From NCBI GenBank assembly GCA_030141605.1, contig JAQGDQ010000324.1, forward strand, positions 1 through 36,000: a stretch of 36,000 nucleotides of DNA, read 5' to 3'. The notes beneath the pieces are model-generated. The model saw only the letters and a list, made by a program, of their open reading frames with translations. It did no database searches and was not told the DNA's origin. Below, piece by piece: positions 20,940 through 31,373 of the stretch. Source of the DNA: Tubiluchus corallicola (taxonomy: Eukaryota > Priapulida > Priapulimorpha > Priapulimorphida > Tubiluchidae). The position numbers and the translations under genes were made by a program. Each line of letters starts with the position of its first letter. Position 1 is the stretch's first letter.

Positions 20940-22130
20940 TCATTATAATCCTTTTTAATTTATTTTTGAATTAACGGTTAATAAAGCAGTTAAACCATAA
21001 TGATTGAGTTATTTTTTGTGCTGAAACAACCGCCGTCACAAAATTAGTGTCACAAAATTATTTTTTTTAAATATCTTTTTAGCATACAAGCGTAAAAGCA
21101 GCTCCGCCCACAATCAGCATTACTTTAGTCAGAAAATGTAACTGATAATACTATATTATACATTATATATATAGCTGGCATTATGACAGCTGTTAGCTAA
21201 GTCGTAAAGATTAATGCACCGAGGTTATTGTATTTACATAAATTACAATTGAATTACATTATAAGAAACAGAGATAGAATGGATTATATATTCAAAATGG
21301 GTTGCTCCATTCCAGCTGTACATTTAAGTTGTAACCTCTTGTAACTCGCTTTGAGTAGTTGTCTGCTTTTCACGCGATTGCGGTTCTGCCTAGTGTGTGA
21401 TGAAATGTGTAATCTGTTTGTTTGCGTGTTCGTTTGTTCGTTCGTTTAGTTTAAACATAATTTATTATAGGACTTGATCAGACAGTTTAAAAAACATGAT
21501 TTAGGATCCTCACCACAACAGTCTATACACACTATTTACAAAAACGTTTACAGTAAAAATTGACTATAGCTACACAAGCTGACAAGTTTTACCACAAGAT
21601 TACATTAGATATTAGTAAGAAATGACAGTCAGAAAATAATACTCTGTAGGAATTTTTAAGACTGACTCATTTCATATCGGATAGAAACTACTGGAAGCGT
21701 TTAGTACGAAACATAAAGTTATGTATACAAAAAAAATTTATACATTGGAGTACTTTACAGTTAACAAAATTAAATTCATCATTTCCGAACAATAAACAGT
21801 GTGTTTGTTTGTTTGTTTCTTGTTTGTTTTCTCATTTGTTTCGATACATATCCATAAATTTTCTTCAGATCCATGAATTCCAGTTCTTTCTCACGAAGGA
21901 CAGGCAAAATAACAGAGTTGTATTCATTTCTTAATGAAGTGCGCATGGACATACATCCACACTAGAGCCGCTTATTTAGTTTTGAAAATTGCATTTGTTT
22001 GTTCATCGACCCTTTGTCTCTTTGGCGGTTCCAGATCATTGGGTTGCCGGGTCAATTTCTGTCACCACTGTGCCATAATATGCTGACTCATGACCTCAAA
22101 TAGATGCAGATTTCGTGTGTTTTACTATGA
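20940..22130. other. non-coding DNA
   Basis: AT-rich. Short GTTTGTTTG/GTTCGTTCG tracts occur near 21418-21450 and 21800-21830. No exon is supported. Confidence 0.4.
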
Positions 22131-22137
22131 GTTTACG

Positions 22138-22245
22138 GGATCGGGATCCGGCCCCCAAACCTCAATCTCCACATTCTTAAACCCCGTACTCCATTCCCGA
22201 ACATTCAGTCCCGTTCCGACCCCCGTTCACCATAAGTACTGTGGA
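22138..22245 (-). repeat. GGAACGGGACTGAATGTTCG repeat family, copy 2
   Basis: The reverse complement contains GGTCGGAACGGGACTGAATG then GGAATGGAGTACGGGG, closely matching 18456-18560. The plus-strand open frame across it at 22090-22284 is an artefact of the C-rich repeat. Confidence 0.65.
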
Positions 22246-22784
22246 ACTGCAACACCCCCTGTTTTCACTCATTATTATCGATAATATTCAATAAATAAGT
22301 CTTATTTCTTTAGTTCTGTATTTATACTTGTACGGTCCAGGGCACGTGAGGGTAGTATAGTTTGCTTCACAGCCCGCACGGTGCGTTCACAGCTCAAGCA
22401 ACGCCGTTGTGCGCATGCCGCCATGCGCACTTGTCTGAGATAAGACGCTGCACTTTAGGTAGAATGAGTACTGTCGCTCACACAGTTTGTTGTCACGTGC
22501 TTAAAAGTCGTCTACCGGCACATTCTTGAGTTGCGGCAATTTAGGCTATTCACAAGCAAACAAGATTTTTATTTAAGATTTTCTCAGGTTTATGTATAAA
22601 TATTCGTATGTTTGTTTGTTTAAACTACAACATTAAAATAACATATGTTAGTTTCGTTTTTCACCGTATTAAAACAATGGCTGAAAATTTTCTGAAGCAG
22701 CCCACCCCTCACTAATTTTTGTTACGAGCCGCCATTGTTCTCATCCCATAGCAAACTTGTAGCTGACGCGCTGCTAGGCAGTGT

Positions 22785-22820
22785 GTGCGTGCATGCGTGC
22801 GTGCGTGTGCGTGTGTGTTA
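22785..22820. repeat. (GTGC/GT)n microsatellite
   Basis: Short alternating purine-pyrimidine tract GTGTGTGCGTGCATGCGTGC continuing to GTGTGTGT. Confidence 0.85.
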
Positions 22821-23138
22821 AACCTTTTCATAGTCTAGACACTTTTATCACCTATACAACTAAAGTTGCCGAACTAAATGCTGCATTGAACAAACGTAAA
22901 TGATATATAACAATCTTATTTTCAAGACTATTTATTGAAACCACTAATTAGTAGAATAAATCTACAATTATTGAATTTTGAAGCCATACTGTCTGAAAGG
23001 AAAGATGAAAAAGTTTGAACCGGGCATGGTTTGAACGTACAGACTGTGTGAATCACGTGAGACCAGATGAAATGAAAATTGCTGAATTTCACATCTAATT
23101 TCTTGTCTCCATTTACTGATAATTATACTTGTGGTTTA

Positions 23139-23245
23139 GGGTCGGGAACCCCGTTCCCGATCATTTCGTTCCGATCCGAACCCCGATCCCGACCACTTGA
23201 TCCCAAACTCCGAAAAGTTCCCACCTCGAACTTATTTAACGTCCC
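23139..23245 (-). repeat. GGAACGGG-type repeat, degenerate copy 3
   Basis: The reverse complement reads GATCGGGAACGGGGTTC and GTCGGGATCGGGGTTCGGAT, with GGAACGAAATGATCGGGAAC matching the core of copies 1 and 2. It is more degenerate and low in complexity. Confidence 0.5.
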
Positions 23246-23249
23246 GAAG

Positions 23250-24010
23250 CCTGACGTGTTTTGTTTCTCTCGGTAGGCTCGTAGAGAAAACCTGAAAACA
23301 CGTCGTCAAATTAAACTAGTTCATTATACGAGAATTTTACAACACAAACGTATGAAGTAACGTTTACAGTAAATGTGATAATCTGGAAATGTGAAAGCGA
23401 GAAAGTGTATCCGAGAATACAAGAGAATACATGTAAACTCCAGCGGCCAGCTCCGCCTTATATATCAGTGCAAAGGAACAATCTAGAAATAGAAAGTTCT
23501 CGAAACTTCTACAAGATAAGAAGATTGTTCTACAATTTTCCATTTAATTCTAATGGATCTCCACAACAATAGTAATATTCTTTATCGCAATTAATGTACA
23601 CAAACTGTACTGTACAAAACAGATATACATAAAATTTTTGTTTACAAACAATCGGAGGACTGATGAAAGCAATAATCTACTAAATCTACTTTAAAATCTA
23701 CAATCATTAATTCATTTCTACTTAATTTTAAAACTCACAAAATTCTAATTCACAACACTCACAGAACAAAAAAAGAAACATTTACACACACAAACAAAAA
23801 ACAATGTAACATCTACGAATTTTACAACTGGACAACAATTAAAATGTATTTGTTCATTTCAAAATGAACATTCAGAATGAACATAAAGGAACACTCTGAA
23901 CCGGTTATCCCCACGCGAACTTCAATCCTGTCCTAAAACCACGATCGCCTTTAGTTTTTCCTCCAATAATTGTCGGCCCTTTACCGATGCTTGGATATTT
24001 GCGCTGTAAA
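23250..24010. other. non-coding DNA
   Basis: AT-rich without a supported feature. A 65-codon frame at 23375-23572 has no recognisable motif. Confidence 0.4.
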
Positions 24011-24014
24011 CTTG

Positions 24015-24560
24015 TTAAAGGAAAACCGGACGATTGTGTAAACACGAGTTCAGAAAAAAGAATGCTCTAAAGTATTGAAAACTACAATAGCTTTTTTAAA
24101 TCAAACCTTAGATTAAATAATAATTACCTTGGATACTCAAATTTTGTTAAACTTTCAAAGCTACGCGCGGCAGTGAATCTACTAAGATTGGCAACGGCGC
24201 CTTTTTGTCACATTCGCGTGGCCGGCAAATAGAAGGCGGCACCGTGATAACTATGATCATGAACTGCAGTGTTAGTTTCTGACGTCATATGACGTAGAGC
24301 CCATTTTCGTGACATCACGTGTTTAAGCAGTAACACTTACGCAAACGTGCTTGACGCGCAAGGGAAGATGCCAGCCATTGCACAAACTGTGGTTAGTTTC
24401 TGACGTAAGCAGTAGCTGTGTTCGGTTGCCGTTATTTAACTTTCTAAGCTATATTCAAATATAAAAAACAAGTGCTAACTTATATAGGCAAGAAAACGTA
24501 AATTTTGGACAGTAAATTAAAATGAGATCGAGTCTAAACAATCGTCCGGTTTTCCTTTAA
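24015..24560. mobile_element. TTAA-flanked non-autonomous DNA transposon (Kolobok/piggyBac-like)
   Basis: A perfect 19-bp terminal inverted repeat, AGGAAAACCGGACGATTGT, starts at 24019. Its exact reverse complement ends at 24556. Both outer edges are TTAA (24015-24018 and 24557-24560), giving a 538-bp element with a TTAA target duplication. TTAA duplications are characteristic of the piggyBac and Kolobok superfamilies. The body is non-coding and CpG-richer than the surroundings. It holds a repeated word GTTAGTTTCTGACGT (about 24269 and 24391), the first followed by CATATGACGT, which carries CRE-like TGACGTCA. Perfect ends point to relatively recent insertion. Confidence 0.8.
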
Positions 24561-24860
24561 CACGGTGTCCTTTCACTAACACTAATGCAAAGAAGGTTTT
24601 TAAAGTTGCTAGTGTTCATACTGTGAATGCCTCTCCAGTCGATTAGTTACTGAAATATTAATTTTGAACTCATAAGTACCGTCTGGTAAGAGTACGAAGC
24701 CACGAGAAAACTTGTGGCGCTTTTACGTCAGAATTCAGAAAATTAAACACGGCTAAAGTGTGGGGGATTATTTTCATTATTGTCCATAATTTAATTAACA
24801 TTTTGCTTGTTGAAAACTGTAGCAAATATTTACATCTCTTCAAGCTGATGAAGTCAATGG

Positions 24861-24995
<135 letters not shown>

Positions 24996-24999
24996 GCCT

Positions 25000-26350
25000 C
25001 TTACTCAGTCTATTTTTCCTCGCCCTCTCTTTTCGACTTCCTTTTACCGCCTCTATACTATTGCTATGAGATTACAAAAGTGTAATTAAAATTCAGAAAT
25101 TTCGCTGAAGCCCTACAGTAGTTAATAACTCAGCAAAGTAAATAAACCAATAATTCCGTCAAGTTACTATGGCAACCGTAAGTATGAATATCGAAAATAG
25201 AAAAAAACATACCTACTCGCCCAGCTGTGTGACTTTTCACGTGACGAATCGAGCCGATTAGTTTAGCCAATAATTTGATTCATGCGCACGTGTGCAATCT
25301 CATATGCTCCTAAACGTTTATGCATATTGTGGGTCTTCTCAGTCTTTCACACATTTCTACATGTGTCTTGGCACAGACATAGATATAGACAATTTTCATT
25401 TATCACCTCAAATGCACATTTTATAAAGCAAAAGCAAAAATTAATGACGTTTATAAAATAATTTGGGAGCAGTATAGGTGTGACGACGTCAGAGGGGGTG
25501 TAGGAAAAAGGGTAGCGATGGACCAATGGGTCATCAAGTCAGCTACCCTTCTCGGATTTAATTATTGAAAAGTTTTACACACTGCAAAAATTAATAGAGA
25601 AAACTGAGAACATAATAAATTAGTGATAATTTAAATAAATTACAACAGAATATGTATAATAGCATACATATAATTTGTCTAAGTAGCAACAACAAAAAAT
25701 AATACGTAAGCAAATAAAAAAAGAAAATTAAATTAAATAATTCAGCTTTGTGATAAGCGGGAAAAAATTTATATAAACAAATAAAGAAAATAATTACAAT
25801 AAGAATTATTAATTAATGTTTTAATTAACAGGTATCAAATAGCTCCAATTGCCATCATCTAAGGCCATATTCACATGTATGTGCAGGCGGTTCGCATCCG
25901 TCATGATGATAACAGCATGGCTGTTTGCTTCAACCAGCGAAAACTTAATACACCGATTTTGGTGTTTTTGAGGTTTAATTCGACACACGACACCATTAAT
26001 ATTCTGTTTGTTCGGCTAAAACAGCTTAGGTATACATTCTGATATCATTGTTCATGCTTAGCGCTGGACGTATAAGAACTGTAGCGTTTCATCAGGACTT
26101 CGAATTTTAGGTAGTCCAGCTTTTATGATGCTGTAGCATTGCCAAATTGTTCGCAGGACAAAGATCCTGGAAGTAGTTCCTTTCTCGACAACTTGGAAAT
26201 AGTTTCTTTTTTAAATTGCAAATTTGAAATAGCTCCTTTTGTCGCAGAGGAAATTGAAACTAAAATTAATTCCCTTTGCAAGTTTCGTCTGGAATTTATG
26301 TTTAAGAATTTTTATATATTTCTATTCCTGCATTCTTTGATTAACTGCTG
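25000..26350. other. non-coding DNA
   Basis: AT-rich with no supported gene. The hairpin copy at 25510-25549 is listed separately. Confidence 0.4.
25510..25549. repeat. hairpin motif, GACC-loop-GGTC core with GGGTAGC/GCTACCC stem
   Basis: GGGTAGC and GCTACCC form a perfect outer stem around GGACCAATGGGTCATC, which has its own inner stem. The inner core recurs near 11712 and 35018. Confidence 0.5.
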
Positions 26351-26356
26351 CTCTGC

Positions 26357-26375
26357 AAAACAACAACATCAACAT

Positions 26376-26410
<35 letters not shown>

Positions 26411-26417
26411 ACAATAA
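26357..26417. repeat. (CAA/CAG)n triplet microsatellite
   Basis: CAACAACATCAACATCAACA grades into CAG/CAA triplets. In one frame it reads as poly-Gln after an open stretch starting at 26139, but without other coding evidence I treat it as a microsatellite. Confidence 0.9.
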
Positions 26418-26424
26418 CAAATTT

Positions 26425-27930
26425 GTTGCCAGGAGTGATTAAAACGCTCCAGCTATTTTATATCGGTTTTCATGGATATTTTTGTGAAAAGACTAAAAGC
26501 AATTCCGCATTAAAGGGAACTGAACTAGGGCCAAGCACGTTGCCTAAGCTATTTTGGCTGCGAAAAATCTAGAGATTGGAGTTACTCTTTTCCTAAAAGT
26601 CAGAGAAGTTATGTACTTGTATTGCTTCGTTCTGTCACATATGAATCGAACTGGAAATAATTCCTTTTTCTGGCTAAAGTACTAGGCAATGGAAACAGAT
26701 TATAAAAGTGAGAATTTGTCATGATGCTGTCTGTTACACTATGCAGCTGTAGCTATTTTCGATTATTGTATTATTATATTACATACATACATAGTATTGT
26801 ATTATTGCATTTTCTGAGCGCTTATTATAAATTTATGTAACTGCTTTGAACGTTTTTTGTCATTAAATAAATCACAAGATTCATAGCACGAGGAAAATAT
26901 CGACTTTTGCCGTTTACCTACCTTTTCATTCCATCTGTTTCATAACGGTTTGGCAAGCAAATGGATTATCGCACATAATGTTTCACGCCCAAAGCTTTAC
27001 TTATTGCGAATGCACATCCATAATGTCCTCTGTCTGATTAGTAAATAGCTCACACTTATTACCTGTGCTGTGATGCACCTGGCGCCGTCCACGGTAATTA
27101 GGTGACAGCCTCATGGCGGTTGCAGGTACAAATCACAGGTAAATCTCCTGACAGAATTTTATTTCTACCTGCGTGTGACGTTTCTCTTAGGTGGACAGAC
27201 GCGCGTCAATAAGTACGACAAGGACTGAAGCCAGCGACGCAGCTGCTACGCGCACAGGGAAGCCTGAAGCCAATTGACACAGCAAACTGGGAATAGGGAA
27301 ATTACTTTGCGAGACTTCCGGGAAATTTGTTTTGTGATCTTGGTGCGTATGTCATTAGCTAGCATACCATAAACAGTTATAAGTATATATATATATACAT
27401 AGGACGGATGGCACCGCGGCCGACACCGTGCGGCATGTCTTAATTATGTCATTCAACGGTTCACCCATAAACAAAGACTGAATAATATAGTCACTCGAAA
27501 TGACAATTTATTATTGAATATTACACGTTAAATAAGGAACGACCAGCTTACCTACAGGAACAGAGTTTGCGAGAAAAGCCTGAGAAATGTGAACAGAGCT
27601 GCACATGCTACGAAAGACACGACCACTGACAAGGGTCTACAGCAGACCTTCCCTTTTTATAAGCTCAGGTGTGCACGTGACTAGTGGCTTTTACTAACAC
27701 TTTGTCAGAATACGAGTCTGTGCTAGATAAAGCCATGTTCACACACACACACACCTGAGAAGTCTACTGTATTCCCCTGCCAACATTACATTTCATCACA
27801 GCCCTGTAGTACAATATATATATATATACATTTTCTCAAAATTCTTTTTTCTGCTATTTCAGGCAAGGAAGCAGTTTAAAACGGATCCTACCGCATTAAC
27901 AAAGCCTGAGGAGCAGTGGAGCAACTCTAT
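26425..27930. other. non-coding DNA
   Basis: No exon is supported. Short TA and CA dinucleotide runs lie near 27383, 27741 and 27815. Around 27060-27260 the sequence is richer in CpG, but no promoter-gene pair can be drawn. Confidence 0.35.
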
Positions 27931-27937
27931 AGTGCTA

Positions 27938-28162
27938 ATTCGTGTGACAACTCACGCTGTATAGGAGCGAATGAACGACGTCAACACTTCTGACTGACTT
28001 CTCTCCATCGTTATTAATCATTTCAGCCCAACAAGCCTTTAGAAGCAAATGGGCAACGGCTATCCAAGCGAAATGAGAAGCAACACCCAGAGCCTCTTTC
28101 ATGTCTATCCGGGCTGCGACATCTGGACACGCGGCACTCCTCAAGGTTACATTTCTCAACAT
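27938..28162 (-). other. open frame downstream of the BTB pseudogene, unrecognised
   Basis: The 75-codon minus-strand frame has a plausible protein pattern (ACPDVAARIDMKEALGVASH, then FAWIAVAHLLLKACWAEMIN) and is GC-richer than its flanks. A donor-like CAGC|GTGAGT lies near its end. It follows the BTB-BACK pseudogene on the same strand but matches no part of BTB-BACK proteins that I know. It could be a separate exon or chance. Confidence 0.2.
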
Positions 28163-28231
28163 AATGTGGCCGAGAACCGAATAGTATTGTTAGGTATTGA
28201 GAAATGTTAAATTAACCACTGCAAGCAATCT

Positions 28232-29059
28232 CTATCTCACAGACAGAAACGCAAACGATAAGCAACATTTTGTTGTACGTAAGAGTGGTGAAATTTCTTG
28301 CGCGAGTTCATGCAGGAACACGTCTGTTAATATTTTGGTTTTTTCTGCTATGTCTGCAAATGCTGCCATTGCTGGGAATCTAATTTGATATAAATGTCGT
28401 CGAAGACTTTCCTCTTGTTGACAATGTTCTTTCTAGTTCTCTGCTCTCACGCTCGGCATCAGCCCATCTAAGAACTTCTTCAAATAATATTCCTTCACCG
28501 ATGGTCAAGTGGTCATGCTTCACGAGCATCATGGCCGCGTCATGGCTTAACGAAAGAAAATTTTCAGACTTGATCACTGCTTCTGTTTGTGCATTTTCGA
28601 TTACCAAATATTACAACTGTACGTACTTGTTTTCATGTGCAAATACTGTTAAAAGAGTGCAAACAAATAATTTATCCAAGAAAATGCCACATTTCATGAA
28701 TTTCATTGCCAGGTTTTCAAGTTCTCGCATTATATACTTTTTAGCAAGATACAATGTAGCAGGTATAGTTTGACAATGGAGTGTTACATCATCTGTGTAA
28801 ATGTATTCTAAAAGCAAAAGAAATATACTTGGTTGTACATCATGTATGTCTATTATGTCATCAAGCTCATGACGCAAAGGTCCATGAAACATTTTCTTGA
28901 AAACATCAAACTGAGAATGTACAGATTAGATTTGACGAGAGTTTTTTCCAGATGAAACGTTTCACCACACATATCATCATAGTCGCCACTTCTTTTCCAA
29001 GTTTTCATTACATCCAGGATTTCAGTAGGTGTTTGCAATGTTTTTATCGACATTGTCAT
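28232..29059 (-). pseudogene. BTB-BACK protein pseudogene (BTBD1/2/3/6-like)
   Basis: Read along the minus strand, BTB and BACK domain pieces appear in the right order. First is a BTB start (GETFHLEKTLVKS), then FDVFKKMFHGPLRHELDDII and FLLLLEYIYTDDVTLHCQTI with ATLYLAKKYI. The BACK part follows: VIENAQTEAVIKSENFLSLS, then LTIGEGILFEEVLRWADAER, then IRFPAMAAFADIAEKTKILT, with a stop at 28232-28234. This layout is that of BTBD1/2/3/6 proteins, many of which act as cullin-3 adaptors. Four lesions break it: a 14-bp insertion at 28914-28927 inside the BTB domain; an in-frame TAA at 28611-28613 where the family continues; and two small frameshifts near 28425 and 28390. No introns interrupt the 830 bp, which may mean a retrocopy, though no poly-A tail is seen. 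A truncated BTB-only product is possible but unlikely. Confidence 0.75.
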
Positions 29060-29329
29060 TTTGAAATTTAAACAAGTGAATTTGTATCTAACGTAAAATC
29101 CTTTTGCCAGACGTAATAAGGACTGTTTTCAATTAACAGAATAACAGGTTATCATTATACGCAAGTTTGAGGCCTGTCATGCAAGGCACATTGTCTACAC
29201 GCTGGCTAAATTAAGTTCAATACATATCGAGTGTTGTTTTATTTGACTTTTTGTGCATCATAAAAATTAAATTTTGACTCAAACATTATTAACTGAGACA
29301 GCTTTGATTGTTTTAAGAACAGATGGTTT

Positions 29330-29520
29330 AGTCTTTGTAACCCGTCTACTTTCCGTCTGTTAGATCGTGAGTTCGATACAGCGACCTGGTCATACCAAAG
29401 ACTTTAAAAAGCTGTTGCCCTGCCTGGCGCGTAGTATTTAGGGTAAAAGTGGGGTAATAATAGTCTCTGTTATGTAGTTCTAGTTTGTTATTTACAGTCG
29501 GCGATAATAGCACTTTTAAG
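29330..29520 (+). mobile_element. tRNA-derived SINE
   Basis: A tRNA-like 3' half is present: GTGAGTTCGATAC fits the RNA polymerase III B box (GGTTCGANNCC) with changes. It is followed by GGTCATACCAAAGACTTT, a word I associate with core-type invertebrate SINEs, and CTGCCTGGCGCGTAGTATTT. The body ends GTTATGTAGTTCTAGTTTGT and then runs into an (ATT)n(GTT)n tail. The A box is not clear, so the head is degenerate or partly lost. Confidence 0.6.
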
Positions 29521-29532
29521 ATTATTATTATT

Positions 29533-29577
<45 letters not shown>

Positions 29578-29596
29578 ATTGTTATTATTATTACAT
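29520..29596. repeat. (ATT)n(GTT)n microsatellite, SINE tail
   Basis: ATT triplets, then about 14 GTT triplets, then ATT again, directly after the SINE body. Confidence 0.95.
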
Positions 29597-29599
29597 TAT

Positions 29600-30730
29600 T
29601 ATTACTTTTGTCGAACCTGTTTTAAAGCTCATTTCTTATCAGATGCAGAATTATGAAATTGGTTCATAATTATAGCCCTACGTGTATGCACATGTATTTT
29701 GCGCATTATTTCATCAGCTTTGATTCGTCAGTAATTATTACACCATGAATTCATTTGTAAGAAGCTCACATAATGTTAATCTGCAACTGATGGTAACACC
29801 AGTAATTACATGGACATAATGATTTGTGATACCTTATTGCTTATAATTGTTTTGACTGCATTAGAAATGCCGTATGGTGTCATTACCTTATAATGGTCGA
29901 AAATTTCTCTAATGGCATATGTACCAAAAATGTGCTGGCACCTACTCCAAAATGATGGCTTCCTTAGACAGTGTCAACTCTGGAATGCTGCGGTTGCATC
30001 AATAAGATATAAGCTGATTAGATGGGGTGGTGGTCGAAAATAACAGCCAGCTGTTTCCAAGGAGGACCGAATTAACATGTTTCCTTGATTTCAACGTGAA
30101 AACAAACCTGTCTTAGCTGTTTGACCACTCAAGCCTATGCTTTTACAAAGCTCGTTGTGTAATAATTTATAATTATCATGCTTTTGTGATAAATCGTTCA
30201 GTTAATAATTATAATATTATTTGTATAATTTCATAATTATAGTTTTTATTTCAGGCAAAAATGTCCCATATGCAATTATTTACATAAGTATGGATAAAAC
30301 TTACATAATAAAAACATTTACAAATTCACTAAAGTGGTCCTAAAAACTTATATAAATTGAAAATTTGGAGATAAAGGTTCATTTAAAAACTTGAAAATGT
30401 TCGGTTTATGTAGTAGAACTCACAATATTAACAACATAATTATGTGATTAATTGTGTTTAATTAATAGCGTTTGATAAATTGCCCACTGTACTTATTATA
30501 GATGTACTTGTGATTGTAATGATCTTTTGTCAAGTACAATATTGTTTACATTAACAATATACGTGTTATTTCTCATTGCCAAATTCCATTAGCTAAATTA
30601 GAAAGTTTTTGAATCAAAAGGTGCCAGGTGTTTAGTTTAGTGTTTGTCTCATAAACTCGTCCTCGTGTTTACTTTCTCAAGATTGTACATTAAAGTTACC
30701 AACGACATATTTTGCCTTTATATTTTTCTT
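29600..30730. other. non-coding DNA upstream of the MOK gene
   Basis: Very AT-rich with many TAATTATAAT-type words. No exon or repeat is clearly supported. It may hold the MOK 5' region or an upstream intron. Confidence 0.4.
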
Positions 30731-30736
30731 TCCATG

Positions 30737-30848
30737 AATGCTAGGACGATATTGCACACATGGACAAAACAGATCAAGCTAACAAGAAAAAAGAACGAGA
30801 CATACAGAGTACTACAGATCTTGCATGACAGTGCATTCAGTGTTTTTC
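30737..30848 (+). repeat. duplicated segment, copy A, upstream of MOK
   Basis: AATGCTAGGACGATATTGCA starts a roughly 112-bp segment repeated at 34042-34159 with high identity. It ends GTGCATTCAGTGTTTTTC. In this copy one frame is open (ARTILHTWTKQIKLTRKKNE, then TYRVLQILHDSAFSVFPGN); the other copy has a 6-bp net insertion and several changes. It is either a dispersed repeat or a local duplication; the protein reading is unproven. Confidence 0.8.
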
Positions 30849-31246
30849 CTGGTAATGAAGAGAGAATTACTACTAATAAATAGTACTAGTAATTGATAAT
30901 ATTGCTTATTAGTGCGTTGGTATTCTTAAATTTCTCCAGCATCGCCAACAGATGGCTGACCGTGCATATAAGTTCCGTTACCATGACTACAGACTGGCAT
31001 GCTTTCAGCGGCGCCGTTGTGGTTATTCTTAAATCTTGATCCAATGATCTCTAATGTCTAAATTTAAGAATAATTTTGAAGATTTTTTAATTTTTGAACG
31101 TCAGGCATGAATCTTCTTAGTAATTTAAATAGTTATTACTTCACGCTGTTAGGCTGCTGATTTCTTGAAAGGAAAATGTGGTGAATAGGCTAACTGAACA
31201 CCGTGAAAAGTTGGAACTTGGCAGTACATCGAAGTATATTCATTTC

Positions 31247-31373
31247 ATGCACAACAAAATTAATGCGAACCTACTACCAGAGCAGCACCATGCAAATGGT
31301 GACGTGATGTCTGATGGAGATGGCACAGAGAAAATGAAACGAGCATTAGAACATAAGCCATCGACATACCCAA
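31247..31373 (+). CDS. MOK: MOK exon 1 (proposed start codon to donor)
   Basis: The first in-frame ATG (31247) begins MHNKINANLLPEQHHANG; the exon ends ...STYP plus one base before GTAAGT at 31374. The residues are hydrophilic and Asp/His-rich with no known domain. Splicing to exon 2 makes Arg from A|GA. Confidence 0.6.

Noticed and set aside
22090-23276. Pro/Ser/Thr-rich plus-strand frames at 22090-22284 and 23079-23276
   Set aside because: They are translations of the C-rich strand of the GGAACGGG repeat family.
26139-26417. 92-codon frame ending in poly-Gln
   Set aside because: It has no ATG start, the poly-Gln is a CAA/CAG microsatellite, and the upstream part shows no domain or splice signals.
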